Positions 19,562 to 31,379 of a DNA stretch of 55,263 nucleotides are shown one piece after another. The notes below the pieces were generated by a model, which had not been told where the DNA came from, did not search any database, and was given only the letters and a program-made list of their open reading frames with translations. A program made the position numbers and the translations under genes. This DNA comes from an uncultured Burkholderiales bacterium (GTDB lineage: Bacteria > Pseudomonadota > Gammaproteobacteria > Burkholderiales > Burkholderiaceae_C): the NCBI GenBank assembly GCA_903844385.1, contig CAIMTJ010000080.1, positions 1 through 55,263 on the forward strand. The letters run 5' to 3'. How positions within the stretch are numbered: the stretch's first letter is position 1; every line of letters starts with the position of its first letter.

Positions 19562-20974
19562 ATGACGCTCGGCACGATTCCTCCATTCAACAGCAGTGAA
19601 ATTGCATTTGATCAGAACTCATCGCTGTGGATGCTATGCCTTCAACAATTGGCGCAAGAATTACCTGAGCAACAATTTAATACCTGGATTAAACCACTCA
19701 AAGTTGACGTGGCCATGGATGGCTCAAAAGTCATCATCTGGATAGCCAATCGCTTTAAACTCGATTGGATTCGTGCTCAATACTTGCAACACATCACTGC
19801 TTTGCTTGAGAAATTCAATGGCCAACCGATCAAACTGGAGTTGGCGCTCGTTGCAAAAGATCAACAACAGGCTTTCCTTGGCGCTAGACCCGTAGAGCCC
19901 GAGTTCAATAGTGATATGGCCTTGCCCGTAGAAGATGCCATTGCTCATGGCCACAAGTCTCGCCTGAACACCGCATTGACATTTGACAGCTTGGTTGAAG
20001 GAACGGCCAACCGCATGGCACGTGCTGCAGCCATGCATGTAGCCGGAATGCCGGGCCATCTCTACAACCCTTTGTTTATTTATGGCGGCGTAGGACTTGG
20101 AAAGACCCATTTAATTCACGCTGTCGGCAACAAGCTATTGGCCGATAGGCCCGATGCCAAAGTCTTGTATATCCATGCAGAACAGTTTGTTTCTGATGTT
20201 GTGAAAGCTTATCAGCGTAAGACTTTTGACGAGTTCAAACATCACTATCACTCTCTCGATTTGTTGCTAATCGATGATGTTCAATTTTTTGCCAATAAAG
20301 ATAGAACTCAAGAAGAGTTTTTCAATGCCTTTGAAGCTTTGCTTGCTAAAAAGTCACACATTGTGATGACGAGCGACACGTACCCCAAAGGTTTGGCCGA
20401 TATCCATGAGCGCTTGGTTTCTCGGTTTGATTCTGGATTAACGGTTGCAATTGAACCCCCTGAGTTAGAGATGAGGGTGGCCATTTTGATCAGTAAATCG
20501 CGTGCAGAAGGCACCGAAATGCCTGAAGAAGTCGCTTTTTTCGTTGCCAAAAATGTTCGCTCGAATGTTCGTGAGCTTGAAGGCGCACTGCGAAAAATCT
20601 TGGCTTATTCTCGCTTCAACCAAAAAGAAATCAACATTCAACTCGCCAGAGACGCGTTGAGAGATCTGTTATCGATTCAGAATCGTCAAATTTCTGTTGA
20701 GAATATCCAAAAAACTGTCGCGGATTACTACAAAATCAAAGTGGCGGACATGTATTCTAAAAAGCGTCCTGCCTCCATTGCGAAACCTCGGCAAATTGCC
20801 ATGTACTTGGCCAAAGAATTGACCCAAAAAAGTTTGCCCGAAATTGGAGAATTGTTTGGCGGGCGCGACCACACAACGGTTTTACATGCTGTACGTAAAA
20901 TCAGTGCTGAGCGCCTTCAACTCAATGATCTCAACCAACAATTGCACGTTTTAGAGCAAACCCTGAAAGGATAA
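19562..20974 (+). CDS. dnaA: Chromosomal replication initiator DnaA
   Basis: Binds DnaA boxes and opens oriC. It is 470 residues. The N-terminal DnaB-interaction domain contains [14 protein letters not shown], followed by a short variable linker. The AAA+ domain has Walker A GGVGLGKT at 175-182 and Walker [11 protein letters not shown]. The C-terminal DNA-binding domain carries the DnaA signature [19 protein letters not shown]. No good Shine-Dalgarno sequence precedes the ATG at 19562. It heads dnaA-dnaN-gyrB and diverges from rpmH. Confidence 0.98.
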   Translation: MTLGTIPPFNSSEIAFDQNSSLWMLCLQQLAQELPEQQFNTWIKPLKVDVAMDGSKVIIWIANRFKLDWIRAQYLQHITALLEKFNGQPIKLELALVAKDQQQAFLGARPVEPEFNSDMALPVEDAIAHGHKSRLNTALTFDSLVEGTANRMARAAAMHVAGMPGHLYNPLFIYGGVGLGKTHLIHAVGNKLLADRPDAKVLYIHAEQFVSDVVKAYQRKTFDEFKHHYHSLDLLLIDDVQFFANKDRTQEEFFNAFEALLAKKSHIVMTSDTYPKGLADIHERLVSRFDSGLTVAIEPPELEMRVAILISKSRAEGTEMPEEVAFFVAKNVRSNVRELEGALRKILAYSRFNQKEINIQLARDALRDLLSIQNRQISVENIQKTVADYYKIKVADMYSKKRPASIAKPRQIAMYLAKELTQKSLPEIGELFGGRDHTTVLHAVRKISAERLQLNDLNQQLHVLEQTLKG

Positions 20975-21189
20975 AGTTGTGTATAAAAAAAGAATAACCA
21001 CCAAGTTATCAACAAGCCCGCGTCGATTGGAAAAGTTGTTCATTATTTCCATCATCCATTTTTCTGTCAATTCACCGTGTTAAACAATCCGCAAGCTATT
21101 GATCTATCGATGTATTTGAGCCTTATACACAGATTTCATCAATGCTTATCTACTACTATTAATTTAATTAAATACATTAAGAGGTTAAT
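20975..21189. promoter_or_regulatory. Candidate oriC: dnaA-dnaN spacer with DnaA boxes
   Basis: A 215-base noncoding spacer with two matches to TTATNCACA (minus strand 20978-20986; plus strand 21123-21131) and a one-mismatch TTATCAACA at 21006-21014. It ends in a very A+T-rich block at about 21150-21180, made almost only of A and T, which suits a DNA-unwinding element. With the rpmH-dnaA boxes this marks the origin region; which spacer is the functional origin cannot be settled by reading. Confidence 0.65.
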
Positions 21190-22296
21190 GTGATCATCTT
21201 AAAAGCAACACAAGAAAAAGTTTTATCGGTACTTTTGTCCGTGAGTGGCATTGTGGAAAAACGCCACACCATGCCCATTTTGTCCAATATTTTGTTGCAC
21301 AAATCGGGCAGTAACATCCAATTTGTCACCAGTGATTTGGAAATCCAAATTCAAACCACATGCGCGTTGAATGGTGATGATGGTGATTTTTCGACCACGA
21401 TTGGATCGAGAAAAATTATCGATGTTTTGCGCTCGATACCCTCCGATCAAACCGTCACACTTGAGTCCAACCAAAACCGCGTTATTTTAAAAGCTGGTAA
21501 AAGTCGGTTTACTTTGCAAACGATGGCTGCAGAGGATTTTCCAAAAGTCAAGGAAGCCAGTGCATTTGGTACGAGTTTTAAACTATCGCAAAAAATATTC
21601 AAGCAACTGCTCAATCAAGTTTCATTCTCCATGGCGGTGCATGACATTCGATATTATTTGAATGGGATTTTATTTGTTGCAGAAGATCAAGATGTACGAA
21701 TTGTGGCCACTGATGGCCATCGTTTAGCGTACGCCAGTGCAAAACTCGATAACGCTGTGGCCAAGCAAGAAGTAATTTTGCCCAGAAAAACCGTTTTGGA
21801 ATTGTCACGGTTGCTCAGTGATCAAGACGGCGACATAGAGATCAGTTTCGCAACCAATCAAGCGCGCTTTAATTTCAATGGTATGGAATTTGTTACCAAA
21901 TTGGTTGAAGGTAAATTCCCAGACTACAACCGTGTCATTCCTAAAAAGCAAAACAACACCGTCCTCATTAATCGTTTAAAGCTATTGGCCTGCTTGCAAA
22001 GAACGGCTATTTTGACGAGCGATAAATTCAAGGGTGTTCGAATCAATATTGAACCCAATGTCTTGAAAGTTTCTTCAAGCAATGCTGAGCAAGAAGAAGC
22101 CATGGACGAAATTGACATTGAGTACAACGGTCAAAACATTGAAATTGGTTTCAATGTCACCTACTTGATTGATGTTTTATTGAACATGGGACAAGAAAAT
22201 ATTTCTTTCGATTTACCCGATTCAACCAGCTCAGCTTTGATCACCATACCTGAAAACGATTCATTTAAGTACGTCGTGATGCCAATGAGAATTTAA
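21190..22296 (+). CDS. dnaN: DNA polymerase III beta subunit (sliding clamp)
   Basis: Ring-shaped processivity clamp of the replicase. It is 368 residues with a GTG start at 21190 preceded by AAGAGG. The N-terminus (ATQEKVLSVLLSVSGIVEKRHTMPILSNILL) and C-terminal YVVMPMRI are typical of proteobacterial clamps; the latter helps form the pocket for clamp-binding peptides. It sits between dnaA and gyrB as usual; recF is absent, as in many betaproteobacteria. Confidence 0.97.
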   Translation: MIILKATQEKVLSVLLSVSGIVEKRHTMPILSNILLHKSGSNIQFVTSDLEIQIQTTCALNGDDGDFSTTIGSRKIIDVLRSIPSDQTVTLESNQNRVILKAGKSRFTLQTMAAEDFPKVKEASAFGTSFKLSQKIFKQLLNQVSFSMAVHDIRYYLNGILFVAEDQDVRIVATDGHRLAYASAKLDNAVAKQEVILPRKTVLELSRLLSDQDGDIEISFATNQARFNFNGMEFVTKLVEGKFPDYNRVIPKKQNNTVLINRLKLLACLQRTAILTSDKFKGVRINIEPNVLKVSSSNAEQEEAMDEIDIEYNGQNIEIGFNVTYLIDVLLNMGQENISFDLPDSTSSALITIPENDSFKYVVMPMRI

Positions 22297-22306
22297 ATCA
22301 TTTTAA

Positions 22307-24901
<2,595 letters not shown>

Positions 24902-24989
24902 AGCTTTTGGCGCAACGGTGGTTTAGCAGCCGGCGTGGTGCATCCATGCTGCCGTTTTGCCAAGAGACTGGAGCCTCATTGGCGTGAGA

Positions 24990-25838
24990 TTAAAACAAAC
25001 CTTGTTGAAAATCTCGGACCGCTTGCATGACCTCTTGCTGTGTGTTCATGACAAAGGGGCCATACTGCGCGATGGGTTCACCCAGAGGTTGTCCCGCGAT
25101 CACAATGGCCTTGGCCATTGAAGAGTTTCTTAAACCCACTTGATCGCCATTGTTTTTGAGTATCGCCATCTCGCCTTGGTTGAGTGTTTCTTGCCCTTCA
25201 TCACTCTCGAGTGTCAAGCACCCTTCATAGACATAGATGAAGGCATTGAGCACGCCCGGGACGTCCAACACGAGCAGGTCTTTTGAACCCGTTGTGAAAT
25301 GCAAATCCAAATAGATGGGGGACGTTGCTTTGCGCTGTACGGCGCCCACCGTGTTTAAAAAGTGACCGGCAATGACTTTGACCACAATGCCATTTGATGT
25401 CTGATGAACCGGTATATCTTGCGCATCAAACTCCTGGTAGGAAGGAGCACACATTTTTTCACTTGCAGGCAAATTCAGCCAGAGTTGAAAACCTTCCATG
25501 CGTCCATTTTCTTGTTCTGGCATTTCGCTGTGGATGACACCTTTGCCTGCAGTCATCCATTGCACCCCGCCAGAACAAAGCAGGCCCTCATGGCCGGCGT
25601 TGTCTTTGTGCCGCATACGGCCTTCAAGCATATAGGTGATGGTTTCAAACCCGCGGTGAGGATGGTCTGGAAAGCCGCCGACATAATCTTTGGATTCGTC
25701 TGAGCCGAAAGCGTCCAGCATTAAAAAGGGATCCAATCTTTTTTGCAAGTCATGCGTCAGTAGTCGCGTGAGTTTGACCCCATCGCCATCGGATGTTTTT
25801 TGTCCTTTGATTTTTCTCTCAAGCGTTCGGTAGGTCAT
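24990..25838 (-). CDS. Pirin family protein
   Basis: Bicupin of the pirin family, 282 residues. Metal-ligand residues are visible in the N-terminal cupin: His59 and His61 in DHPHRGFETITY, then His103 and Glu105 in GVIHSEMP. Bacterial pirins have been linked to quercetin oxidation and to control of central metabolism, so no single function can be assigned. Its start overlaps the end of the ketoacyl synthase gene by 20 bases, so it is the last gene of an ACP-KAS-pirin unit. Confidence 0.92.
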   Translation of the reverse strand: MTYRTLERKIKGQKTSDGDGVKLTRLLTHDLQKRLDPFLMLDAFGSDESKDYVGGFPDHPHRGFETITYMLEGRMRHKDNAGHEGLLCSGGVQWMTAGKGVIHSEMPEQENGRMEGFQLWLNLPASEKMCAPSYQEFDAQDIPVHQTSNGIVVKVIAGHFLNTVGAVQRKATSPIYLDLHFTTGSKDLLVLDVPGVLNAFIYVYEGCLTLESDEGQETLNQGEMAILKNNGDQVGLRNSSMAKAIVIAGQPLGEPIAQYGPFVMNTQQEVMQAVRDFQQGLF

Positions 25839-27066
25839 TTTTTTTGGAGATGATTAAACAGGCATTGGTGCCGCCAAATGCAAAAGAGTTGCTCATGACA
25901 TGCGATAGGTTTGGCTCGCTGCGTCCTGGCTCGTTGACGACACGAATCTGCAGGCTCGGATCAATGTCCGCGTGGATTGAGTTGGCGGGTAGTTGGTTCA
26001 GTGTCAAGGCTCTTAAGCAAGCAATCATCTCAACAGCACCGCTGGCGCCAAGTAAATGTCCATGCAAGGCTTTGGTTGAGCTCACCCATGGCGAGAGGTC
26101 AGTAAAAACATCGTTGATTGCTTTGGCCTCACTTGCGTCACCCAATTGGGTGCCAGTACCATGCGCATTGATGTAGCCGATGTCTTTTGGCTGAAGTCCG
26201 GCATTGGCCAAGCACAGACGCATGACCCTGGCCTGCGACAATGGGTTGGGATTGGTGATGTGATGACCATCGCTGTTGTTGGCATACCCAGAAATAAATA
26301 AATTGGAGTCTTTTGACAAACTCAATTGTTCAGCAATTCTTGGGCTCACCAGCATCAATGCTGCCGCACCTTCGCCCATGGCAAACCCTGAGCGAGCGCT
26401 TGAAAAAGGGGTTAAGTCCGCGATGACTTTATTTCTAACGGGAACCATGACACGAAGTGCATTCCAAGCGGACAACAATCCTGGCGTCAACATCGACTCA
26501 CTGCCGCCCACAATGGCCACATCGATGTCACCCGAGCGGATGGCCCGCAATCCTTCGCCAATGGCAATGCCAGAAGACGCACAAGCATTGGCATAGGTGA
26601 TGCAAGCACCTTGAGCCTTGAGCTTTAAAGCGATTTCAGAGGCGGGCGTGCTGGGCATGCTTGAAATCACACTGGTGGGTCTGATTCGTTTGTGTTCTTT
26701 GTAAATGATTCGCGTGGTGTCGTCAAAACTTGCTGCGCCCGCCATACCACTGCCCCAAAACACGCCAAGACGTTCGCGGTTGACTTGATCAAGATCAATG
26801 CCGCTGTTGACGATGCATTTTTCAACACTCTCTAAGGCGAGAGCGGTGGCTCGATCGGCAAATAACTTGGACGGTGTGGGGTAGTTTTCAGTGTGAAGAG
26901 CACATCTTGCCAATGCCACCGTTAATGCGTCTTGTCCCTCTATCGTGACGTCTTCAATGCCAATGGCACTGTGGTGCTCAAAAAGTGAGCGGTCCAGGCT
27001 TGAGAGATCGTTGCCAATGGGGGAAACTAAACCGTACCCTGCAATCGCAACTTGGCGCGTAGACAT
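25819..27066 (-). CDS. Beta-ketoacyl-ACP synthase (FabB/FabF-like)
   Basis: Condensing enzyme of 415 residues with an intact Cys-His-His triad: Cys162 in YANACASSGIAIG, His302 in NAHGTGTQLGD and His337 in ALHGHLLGASGAVE; Lys332 precedes the last motif. The C-terminal NSFAFGGTNACLI loop is typical. It resembles FabF, but it sits alone with a dedicated ACP and a pirin rather than in a fab cluster, and its sequence is divergent from housekeeping FabF (for example FWGSGMAG near residue 103). A role in a secondary or modified fatty-acyl product is plausible but unproven. It starts 5 bases after the ACP gene. Confidence 0.88.
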   Translation of the reverse strand: MSTRQVAIAGYGLVSPIGNDLSSLDRSLFEHHSAIGIEDVTIEGQDALTVALARCALHTENYPTPSKLFADRATALALESVEKCIVNSGIDLDQVNRERLGVFWGSGMAGAASFDDTTRIIYKEHKRIRPTSVISSMPSTPASEIALKLKAQGACITYANACASSGIAIGEGLRAIRSGDIDVAIVGGSESMLTPGLLSAWNALRVMVPVRNKVIADLTPFSSARSGFAMGEGAAALMLVSPRIAEQLSLSKDSNLFISGYANNSDGHHITNPNPLSQARVMRLCLANAGLQPKDIGYINAHGTGTQLGDASEAKAINDVFTDLSPWVSSTKALHGHLLGASGAVEMIACLRALTLNQLPANSIHADIDPSLQIRVVNEPGRSEPNLSHVMSNSFAFGGTNACLIISKKNDLPNA

Positions 27067-27071
27067 TGCGT

Positions 27072-27335
27072 TCAGATGGTGGTTGCCGTGCTCTTGCGAA
27101 GTTCATCGATCACACTGCACAAATTGATGAGCGTGATACCCACCTCTCTGGGGTCGAGTTTCTCCTCTGGAATTCTCAGACCAAAAGAATCCTCTACAGC
27201 AAACACAAACTCCATCAAGGTGAGCGAATCCAGCCCCAACTCAATCAATGGCGTATCGTGTTTGATCAAAACCGCGGGGGTGTGAAACTTTTGCTCGAGG
27301 ATGGTGGAGATGATCGTAAAGGTATCTTGTGACAT
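27072..27335 (-). CDS. Acyl carrier protein
   Basis: Eighty-seven-residue carrier protein. The phosphopantetheine attachment site is Ser37 in the ELGLDSLTLMEFV motif, preceded and followed by helical segments of the ACP fold. It is not the canonical AcpP sequence, which reads GADSLDTVEL, so it is likely a specialised carrier for the adjacent ketoacyl synthase. It leads the three-gene unit; the mnmG gene diverges 236 bases away. Confidence 0.88.
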   Translation of the reverse strand: MSQDTFTIISTILEQKFHTPAVLIKHDTPLIELGLDSLTLMEFVFAVEDSFGLRIPEEKLDPREVGITLINLCSVIDELRKSTATTI

Positions 27336-27571
27336 GCGGAAACGGTTTTTATGTTAACCGATTGTAATTTGTTTCACCTTGCAGTGCATTTTATTTCCAC
27401 ATCCCCTTTAATTTGGCGCATCATAGCGTTCAACGCTAAAATTGAAGTTGATGGAATGCTCATCGTCAGCAGATGCCGAGCACTGGCAAGGCGTGCGCGA
27501 ATAATTTCATAATATAAAAACCCGGTGGGGTTTCCTTTTTTTCGGTCAGCCCTCAACACAAGAGTCTTTAC

Positions 27572-29542
27572 ATGCAATATCCGAAACACTTTGATGTGAT
27601 CGTTGTCGGTGGCGGTCATGCCGGCACCGAGGCTGCACTGGCTTCGGCTCGAATGGGTTGTACCACTTTGCTGTTGACCCACAACATTGAGACCTTGGGG
27701 CAAATGAGCTGCAACCCGTCAATTGGCGGTATTGGCAAAGGGCATTTGGTCAAAGAGCTCGACGCGATGGGGGGTGCCATGGCGTTGGCCACAGACGAAA
27801 GTGCCATTCAATTTCGAATTTTGAACAGCTCCAAAGGTCCCGCGGTTAGGGCAACGCGGGCTCAAGCGGACCGAATTCTTTACAAGGCTGCGATTCGGCG
27901 ACGTCTAGAAAATCAAGAGAACTTGTTTCTCTTTCAACAATCGGTGGACGACTTGCTGGTTCAAGGCGAGCGCGTTACGGGATGCGTCACTCAGTCCGGC
28001 ATTCGTTTCATGGCAACGTGTGTGGTGCTCACGGCGGGGACTTTTTTGGACGGGAAAATCCATGTGGGCTTGTCCAATTACTCAGCTGGCAGAGCCGGCG
28101 ACCCCCCTGCTGTTTCATTGAGTGCACGGCTCAAAGAGTTGAAGCTGCCACAGCATCGACTGAAAACAGGCACACCGCCGCGAATAGATGGTCGCACCAT
28201 CAACTACGCCTTGTGCACGGAGCAGCCGGGTGACGGCATGCCTGGTGGCGCAGGGACACAGGTTCCCGTGTTCAGCTTCATGGGCGCAAATATTGTGCAC
28301 CCCACCCAAATATCTTGCTGGATCACACACACCAACCTTAAAACACACGACATCATTCGATCTGGATTTGATCGCAGCCCCATGTTCACCGGCAAAATTG
28401 AAGGTGTTGGTCCCCGGTATTGCCCCAGCGTCGAAGACAAGATCAATCGCTTTGCTGACAAAGAGAGTCACCAGATCTTTCTAGAGCCCGAAGGACTCAC
28501 CACCCACGAGGTGTATCCCAATGGAATCAGCACCAGTTTGCCATTTGATATCCAGTATGAGTTGGTGCGCTCGATGAAAGGCTTAGAAAACGCCCACATC
28601 TTGCGCCCTGGTTATGCCATCGAGTACGATTACTTTGATCCTCGTGAGCTTAAAACCACCTTTGAAACCCGCTCGATCGAGGGCCTTTTCTTTGCTGGAC
28701 AAATCAACGGCACAACGGGCTATGAAGAAGCGGCAGCGCAAGGTCTGTATGCTGGCATCAACGCAGCATTGAAGTCGCAGCACCGCGAGCCATGGACACC
28801 TCGGCGTGATCAAGCCTACTTGGGCGTGTTGATTGACGACTTGATCACCAAGGGTGTGACCGAGCCCTACCGAATGTTTACCTCGCGCGCCGAGTTCAGG
28901 CTTCAGCTCAGAGAAGACAATGCAGACGCACGCCTCACAGAAAAAGCTCACCAGTTGGGGCTCATTGACGAGGCCCGTTGGGTGGCCTTTCAAGAAAAAC
29001 AAGAAGCCGTTTCACGTGAAACACAGCGATTGAAAACCTTGTGGGTCAATCCGAACAACATCGATCAAGGGCTAGCAAGCCAGGTCCTGGGGCATGAGAT
29101 TGAGCGCGAATACAACTTGGGCGACCTGATGCGTCGCCCAGGGGTTGGCTATCAAGATGTGTTGTCTTTGGACGCGGCGCGTTTTGAGCAAGGAACTTTG
29201 GCGCATTTGACCCCTGTGGTCAAGGCCGAGGTCATTGAGCAGCTTGAGATTGCGGCCAAATACTCGGGCTACATTGATCGGCAAAAAGAAGAAGTCAAAA
29301 GGGCGGAGCATTATGAGAGACTGCCTTTGCCAATTAATTTTGACTATATGAGCATTGAGGCCTTGAGCTATGAGGTTCGCCAAAAGTTGCAACGACATCA
29401 GCCCTTAACGTTAGGGCTTGCGTCAAGAATTTCAGGCGTCACCCCAGCAGCCATTTCTCTGTTGTTGATTCACCTGAAAAAGCATCGGCACCAATTGCCA
29501 CAAGAGTTGGATTTGCTCTCTGTGGGCGGCGCCTCGGTCTAG
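27572..29542 (+). CDS. mnmG: tRNA uridine-5-carboxymethylaminomethyl modification enzyme MnmG
   Basis: FAD-dependent partner of MnmE in wobble-uridine modification. It is 656 residues. The dinucleotide-binding [17 protein letters not shown] lies near residues 13-29, then the family signature [22 protein letters not shown]. The [17 protein letters not shown] and C-terminal [18 protein letters not shown] regions are typical. A parS-like site lies inside the coding sequence at 29008-29023. It heads mnmG-rsmG-parA-parB. Confidence 0.97.
   Translation: MQYPKHFDVIVVGGGHAGTEAALASARMGCTTLLLTHNIETLGQMSCNPSIGGIGKGHLVKELDAMGGAMALATDESAIQFRILNSSKGPAVRATRAQADRILYKAAIRRRLENQENLFLFQQSVDDLLVQGERVTGCVTQSGIRFMATCVVLTAGTFLDGKIHVGLSNYSAGRAGDPPAVSLSARLKELKLPQHRLKTGTPPRIDGRTINYALCTEQPGDGMPGGAGTQVPVFSFMGANIVHPTQISCWITHTNLKTHDIIRSGFDRSPMFTGKIEGVGPRYCPSVEDKINRFADKESHQIFLEPEGLTTHEVYPNGISTSLPFDIQYELVRSMKGLENAHILRPGYAIEYDYFDPRELKTTFETRSIEGLFFAGQINGTTGYEEAAAQGLYAGINAALKSQHREPWTPRRDQAYLGVLIDDLITKGVTEPYRMFTSRAEFRLQLREDNADARLTEKAHQLGLIDEARWVAFQEKQEAVSRETQRLKTLWVNPNNIDQGLASQVLGHEIEREYNLGDLMRRPGVGYQDVLSLDAARFEQGTLAHLTPVVKAEVIEQLEIAAKYSGYIDRQKEEVKRAEHYERLPLPINFDYMSIEALSYEVRQKLQRHQPLTLGLASRISGVTPAAISLLLIHLKKHRHQLPQELDLLSVGGASV
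29008..29023. promoter_or_regulatory. parS: parS-like site inside mnmG
   Basis: CGTTTCACGTGAAACA, one mismatch from the widely conserved chromosomal parS palindrome TGTTTCACGTGAAACA. It lies within the mnmG reading frame. ParB encoded about 2.4 kb downstream is the expected ligand. Confidence 0.9.
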
Positions 29543-29620
29543 GCGTGCACTTGAGCTGCCAGTCTCCAACACGAAGAGGGTTGACGGCCCTTTGTTAACC
29601 CTTTTGTTAACCCCTTTTTG

Positions 29621-30274
29621 ATGCCAGAACACGTGTCAGTCCAACAACAAATCGAACACGGCCTCCTGCAGTTGAGTTTGGCCATTGATCCCATTCAAGT
29701 GGAACGTTTGAACGGCTATTTGAGTCTGTTGCAAAAATGGAATCAAACGTACAACCTCACCGCACTTCGGGACCCCGCACAGATGTTGACCCATCACTTG
29801 TTGGACTCCTTGTCGATTGTGAGGCCCTTACTCACCCAGTGTCCTGCGGCACAAACCGTCTTGGATGTCGGAACTGGCGCGGGTTTGCCGGGTGTGGTGT
29901 TGGCGGTCATGTGCCCTCAATTGAGTCTGACGTGTGTTGATGCGGTAGGAAAAAAAGTGGCTTTTGTCAACCAAGTCTCTTTGAGTCTCGGCCTCAAGAA
30001 CCTGAAGGCCCACCACGGGAGGGTTGAGGCGATGTCTGGACAGTTTGATGTGATCGTCTCGAGGGCTTTTTCAAGCCTGGGGGACTTTGTCAAATGCACG
30101 CTCACTTTGGCACACCCACAAACGCGCTGGCTGGCGATGAAGGCCCAGGTCTCAGACCAAGAAATGGGTGACTTGTCCAATTTGGCCGATGTGTTTCACG
30201 TGGAACCTTTGCAAGTACCTGGCTTGGACGCCCAGCGCTGCATCGTTTGGATGAAGAGCCTGAACACCCCTTGA
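29621..30274 (+). CDS. rsmG: 16S rRNA (guanine-527-N7)-methyltransferase RsmG
   Basis: Methylates G527 of 16S rRNA using SAM; loss gives low-level streptomycin resistance in other bacteria. About 217 residues. Motif I is VLDVGTGAGLPGVVLA near residues 81-96, and the family stretch NLTALRDP with LLDSLS is present. I start at the ATG at 29621; an in-frame TTG sits just before it. No Shine-Dalgarno sequence is visible; instead two 12-base repeats ending in TTTGTTAACCC (29591-29601 and 29603-29613) directly precede the start. Confidence 0.95.
   Translation: MPEHVSVQQQIEHGLLQLSLAIDPIQVERLNGYLSLLQKWNQTYNLTALRDPAQMLTHHLLDSLSIVRPLLTQCPAAQTVLDVGTGAGLPGVVLAVMCPQLSLTCVDAVGKKVAFVNQVSLSLGLKNLKAHHGRVEAMSGQFDVIVSRAFSSLGDFVKCTLTLAHPQTRWLAMKAQVSDQEMGDLSNLADVFHVEPLQVPGLDAQRCIVWMKSLNTP
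30192..30207. promoter_or_regulatory. parS: Degenerate parS-like site inside rsmG
   Basis: TGTTTCACGTGGAACC matches the parS palindrome at 14 of 16 positions and lies near the end of the rsmG coding sequence. It is the weakest of the three sites in this interval. Confidence 0.65.
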
Positions 30275-30310
30275 GCCATACAAAGGTGCTGGGCGCTCTG
30301 GGTTGGGTGT

Positions 30311-30326
30311 TGTTTCACGTGAAACT
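30311..30326. promoter_or_regulatory. parS: parS site upstream of parA
   Basis: TGTTTCACGTGAAACT, one mismatch from the consensus parS palindrome, in the rsmG-parA spacer 167 bases before the parA ATG. Together with the sites in mnmG and rsmG it forms a cluster on about 1.3 kb beside parAB. Confidence 0.92.
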
Positions 30327-30493
30327 TGATGGTCGAGTGGGCTGTCGTGAGGCCCAAAGGCGGTTAAACTCTACCCTCCTTGGGTGCACCCCGGGCCCCA
30401 AGTAGATCCGTGTTGGCTTTTTGCGCATGGACGTGTCAAGGCTCTTGTGTATCCAGATGGTTCTGGACGAATTGGTATTAATAGAGAGTGAAT

Positions 30494-31291
30494 ATGGCTC
30501 ACATATTTTGTGTTGCGAACCAAAAAGGTGGTGTGGGAAAGACCACCACCACCGTGAATTTGTGTGCCGGCTTGGCCGGGTTGGGCCAGCGTGTCTTGAT
30601 GGTGGATTTGGATCCTCAGGGCAATGCCACCATGGGATCGGGTGTGGACAAAAGAAAACTGGAATTGAGTGTTTACGAGGTCCTGCTCGAGGCCGTCGAG
30701 GTGTCGCAAGCCAAAACCAGAAGTCATTGGGGAGACTCTGCGTCGTATCAAAAACACCCAACTTATGATGTTTTGGGTGCTTCAAGGGAACTCGCGGGTG
30801 CGGAGTTGGAGTTGGTGAACATGCCCAGGCGTGAGAAGCGACTCAAAGAAGCCTTGTTGGCGGTGGAGAAAGACTACGATTTTATTTTGATCGATTGCCC
30901 GCCCTCCTTGTCCTTGTTGACCTTGAATGGCTTGTGCAGCGCCAATGGCGTGATCGTGCCCATGCAGTGCGAGTATTTTGCGCTCGAGGGCCTCACCGAT
31001 TTGGTCAACACGATCAAACAAGTGCATGCCAACTTGAACAAAGAGCTCAAGATCATTGGTTTGTTGCGCGTCATGTTTGACCCGCGTGTGAGTCTTCAAG
31101 TTCAGGTGAGTGATCAACTCAAGGCCCATTTCGCTGACAAAGTGTTCAATGCCGTTATACCCCGAAATGTCCGATTGGCCGAGGCGCCAAGTTTTGGTTT
31201 ACCCGGTGTTGTTTACGATCCAGCCGCCAAGGGCAGTGTCGCTTTCATTGCATTTGCACAGGAAATGATTGATCGAATCAAAAAGCTTTAA
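30494..31291 (+). CDS. parA: Chromosome partitioning ATPase ParA
   Basis: Deviant Walker-type ATPase that segregates the origin region with ParB. 265 residues from the ATG at 30494, with AGAGAG seven bases upstream; a GTG at 30488 in frame is less likely. The deviant Walker A KGGVGKTT lies at 11-18, followed by VDLDPQGNAT and the Walker B FILIDCPPSLSLLT. The stretch around residues 55-100 (SQAKTRSHWGDSASYQKHP) is longer than in many ParA proteins. Directly followed by parB. Confidence 0.97.
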   Translation: MAHIFCVANQKGGVGKTTTTVNLCAGLAGLGQRVLMVDLDPQGNATMGSGVDKRKLELSVYEVLLEAVEVSQAKTRSHWGDSASYQKHPTYDVLGASRELAGAELELVNMPRREKRLKEALLAVEKDYDFILIDCPPSLSLLTLNGLCSANGVIVPMQCEYFALEGLTDLVNTIKQVHANLNKELKIIGLLRVMFDPRVSLQVQVSDQLKAHFADKVFNAVIPRNVRLAEAPSFGLPGVVYDPAAKGSVAFIAFAQEMIDRIKKL

Positions 31292-31379
31292 AAAATAATA
31301 CTAAAGTTTCATTATTGGGGTTGGACAAAACCTCACAACCCAGGATGAACGATCGTCATCGTTAGAGAAAAAGAAAAAA

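Noticed and set aside
27336..27571. TTATTTCCACA-like sequence before mnmG as a DnaA box
   Set aside because: It does not match the nine-base consensus at the conserved spacing, and no second site is nearby.
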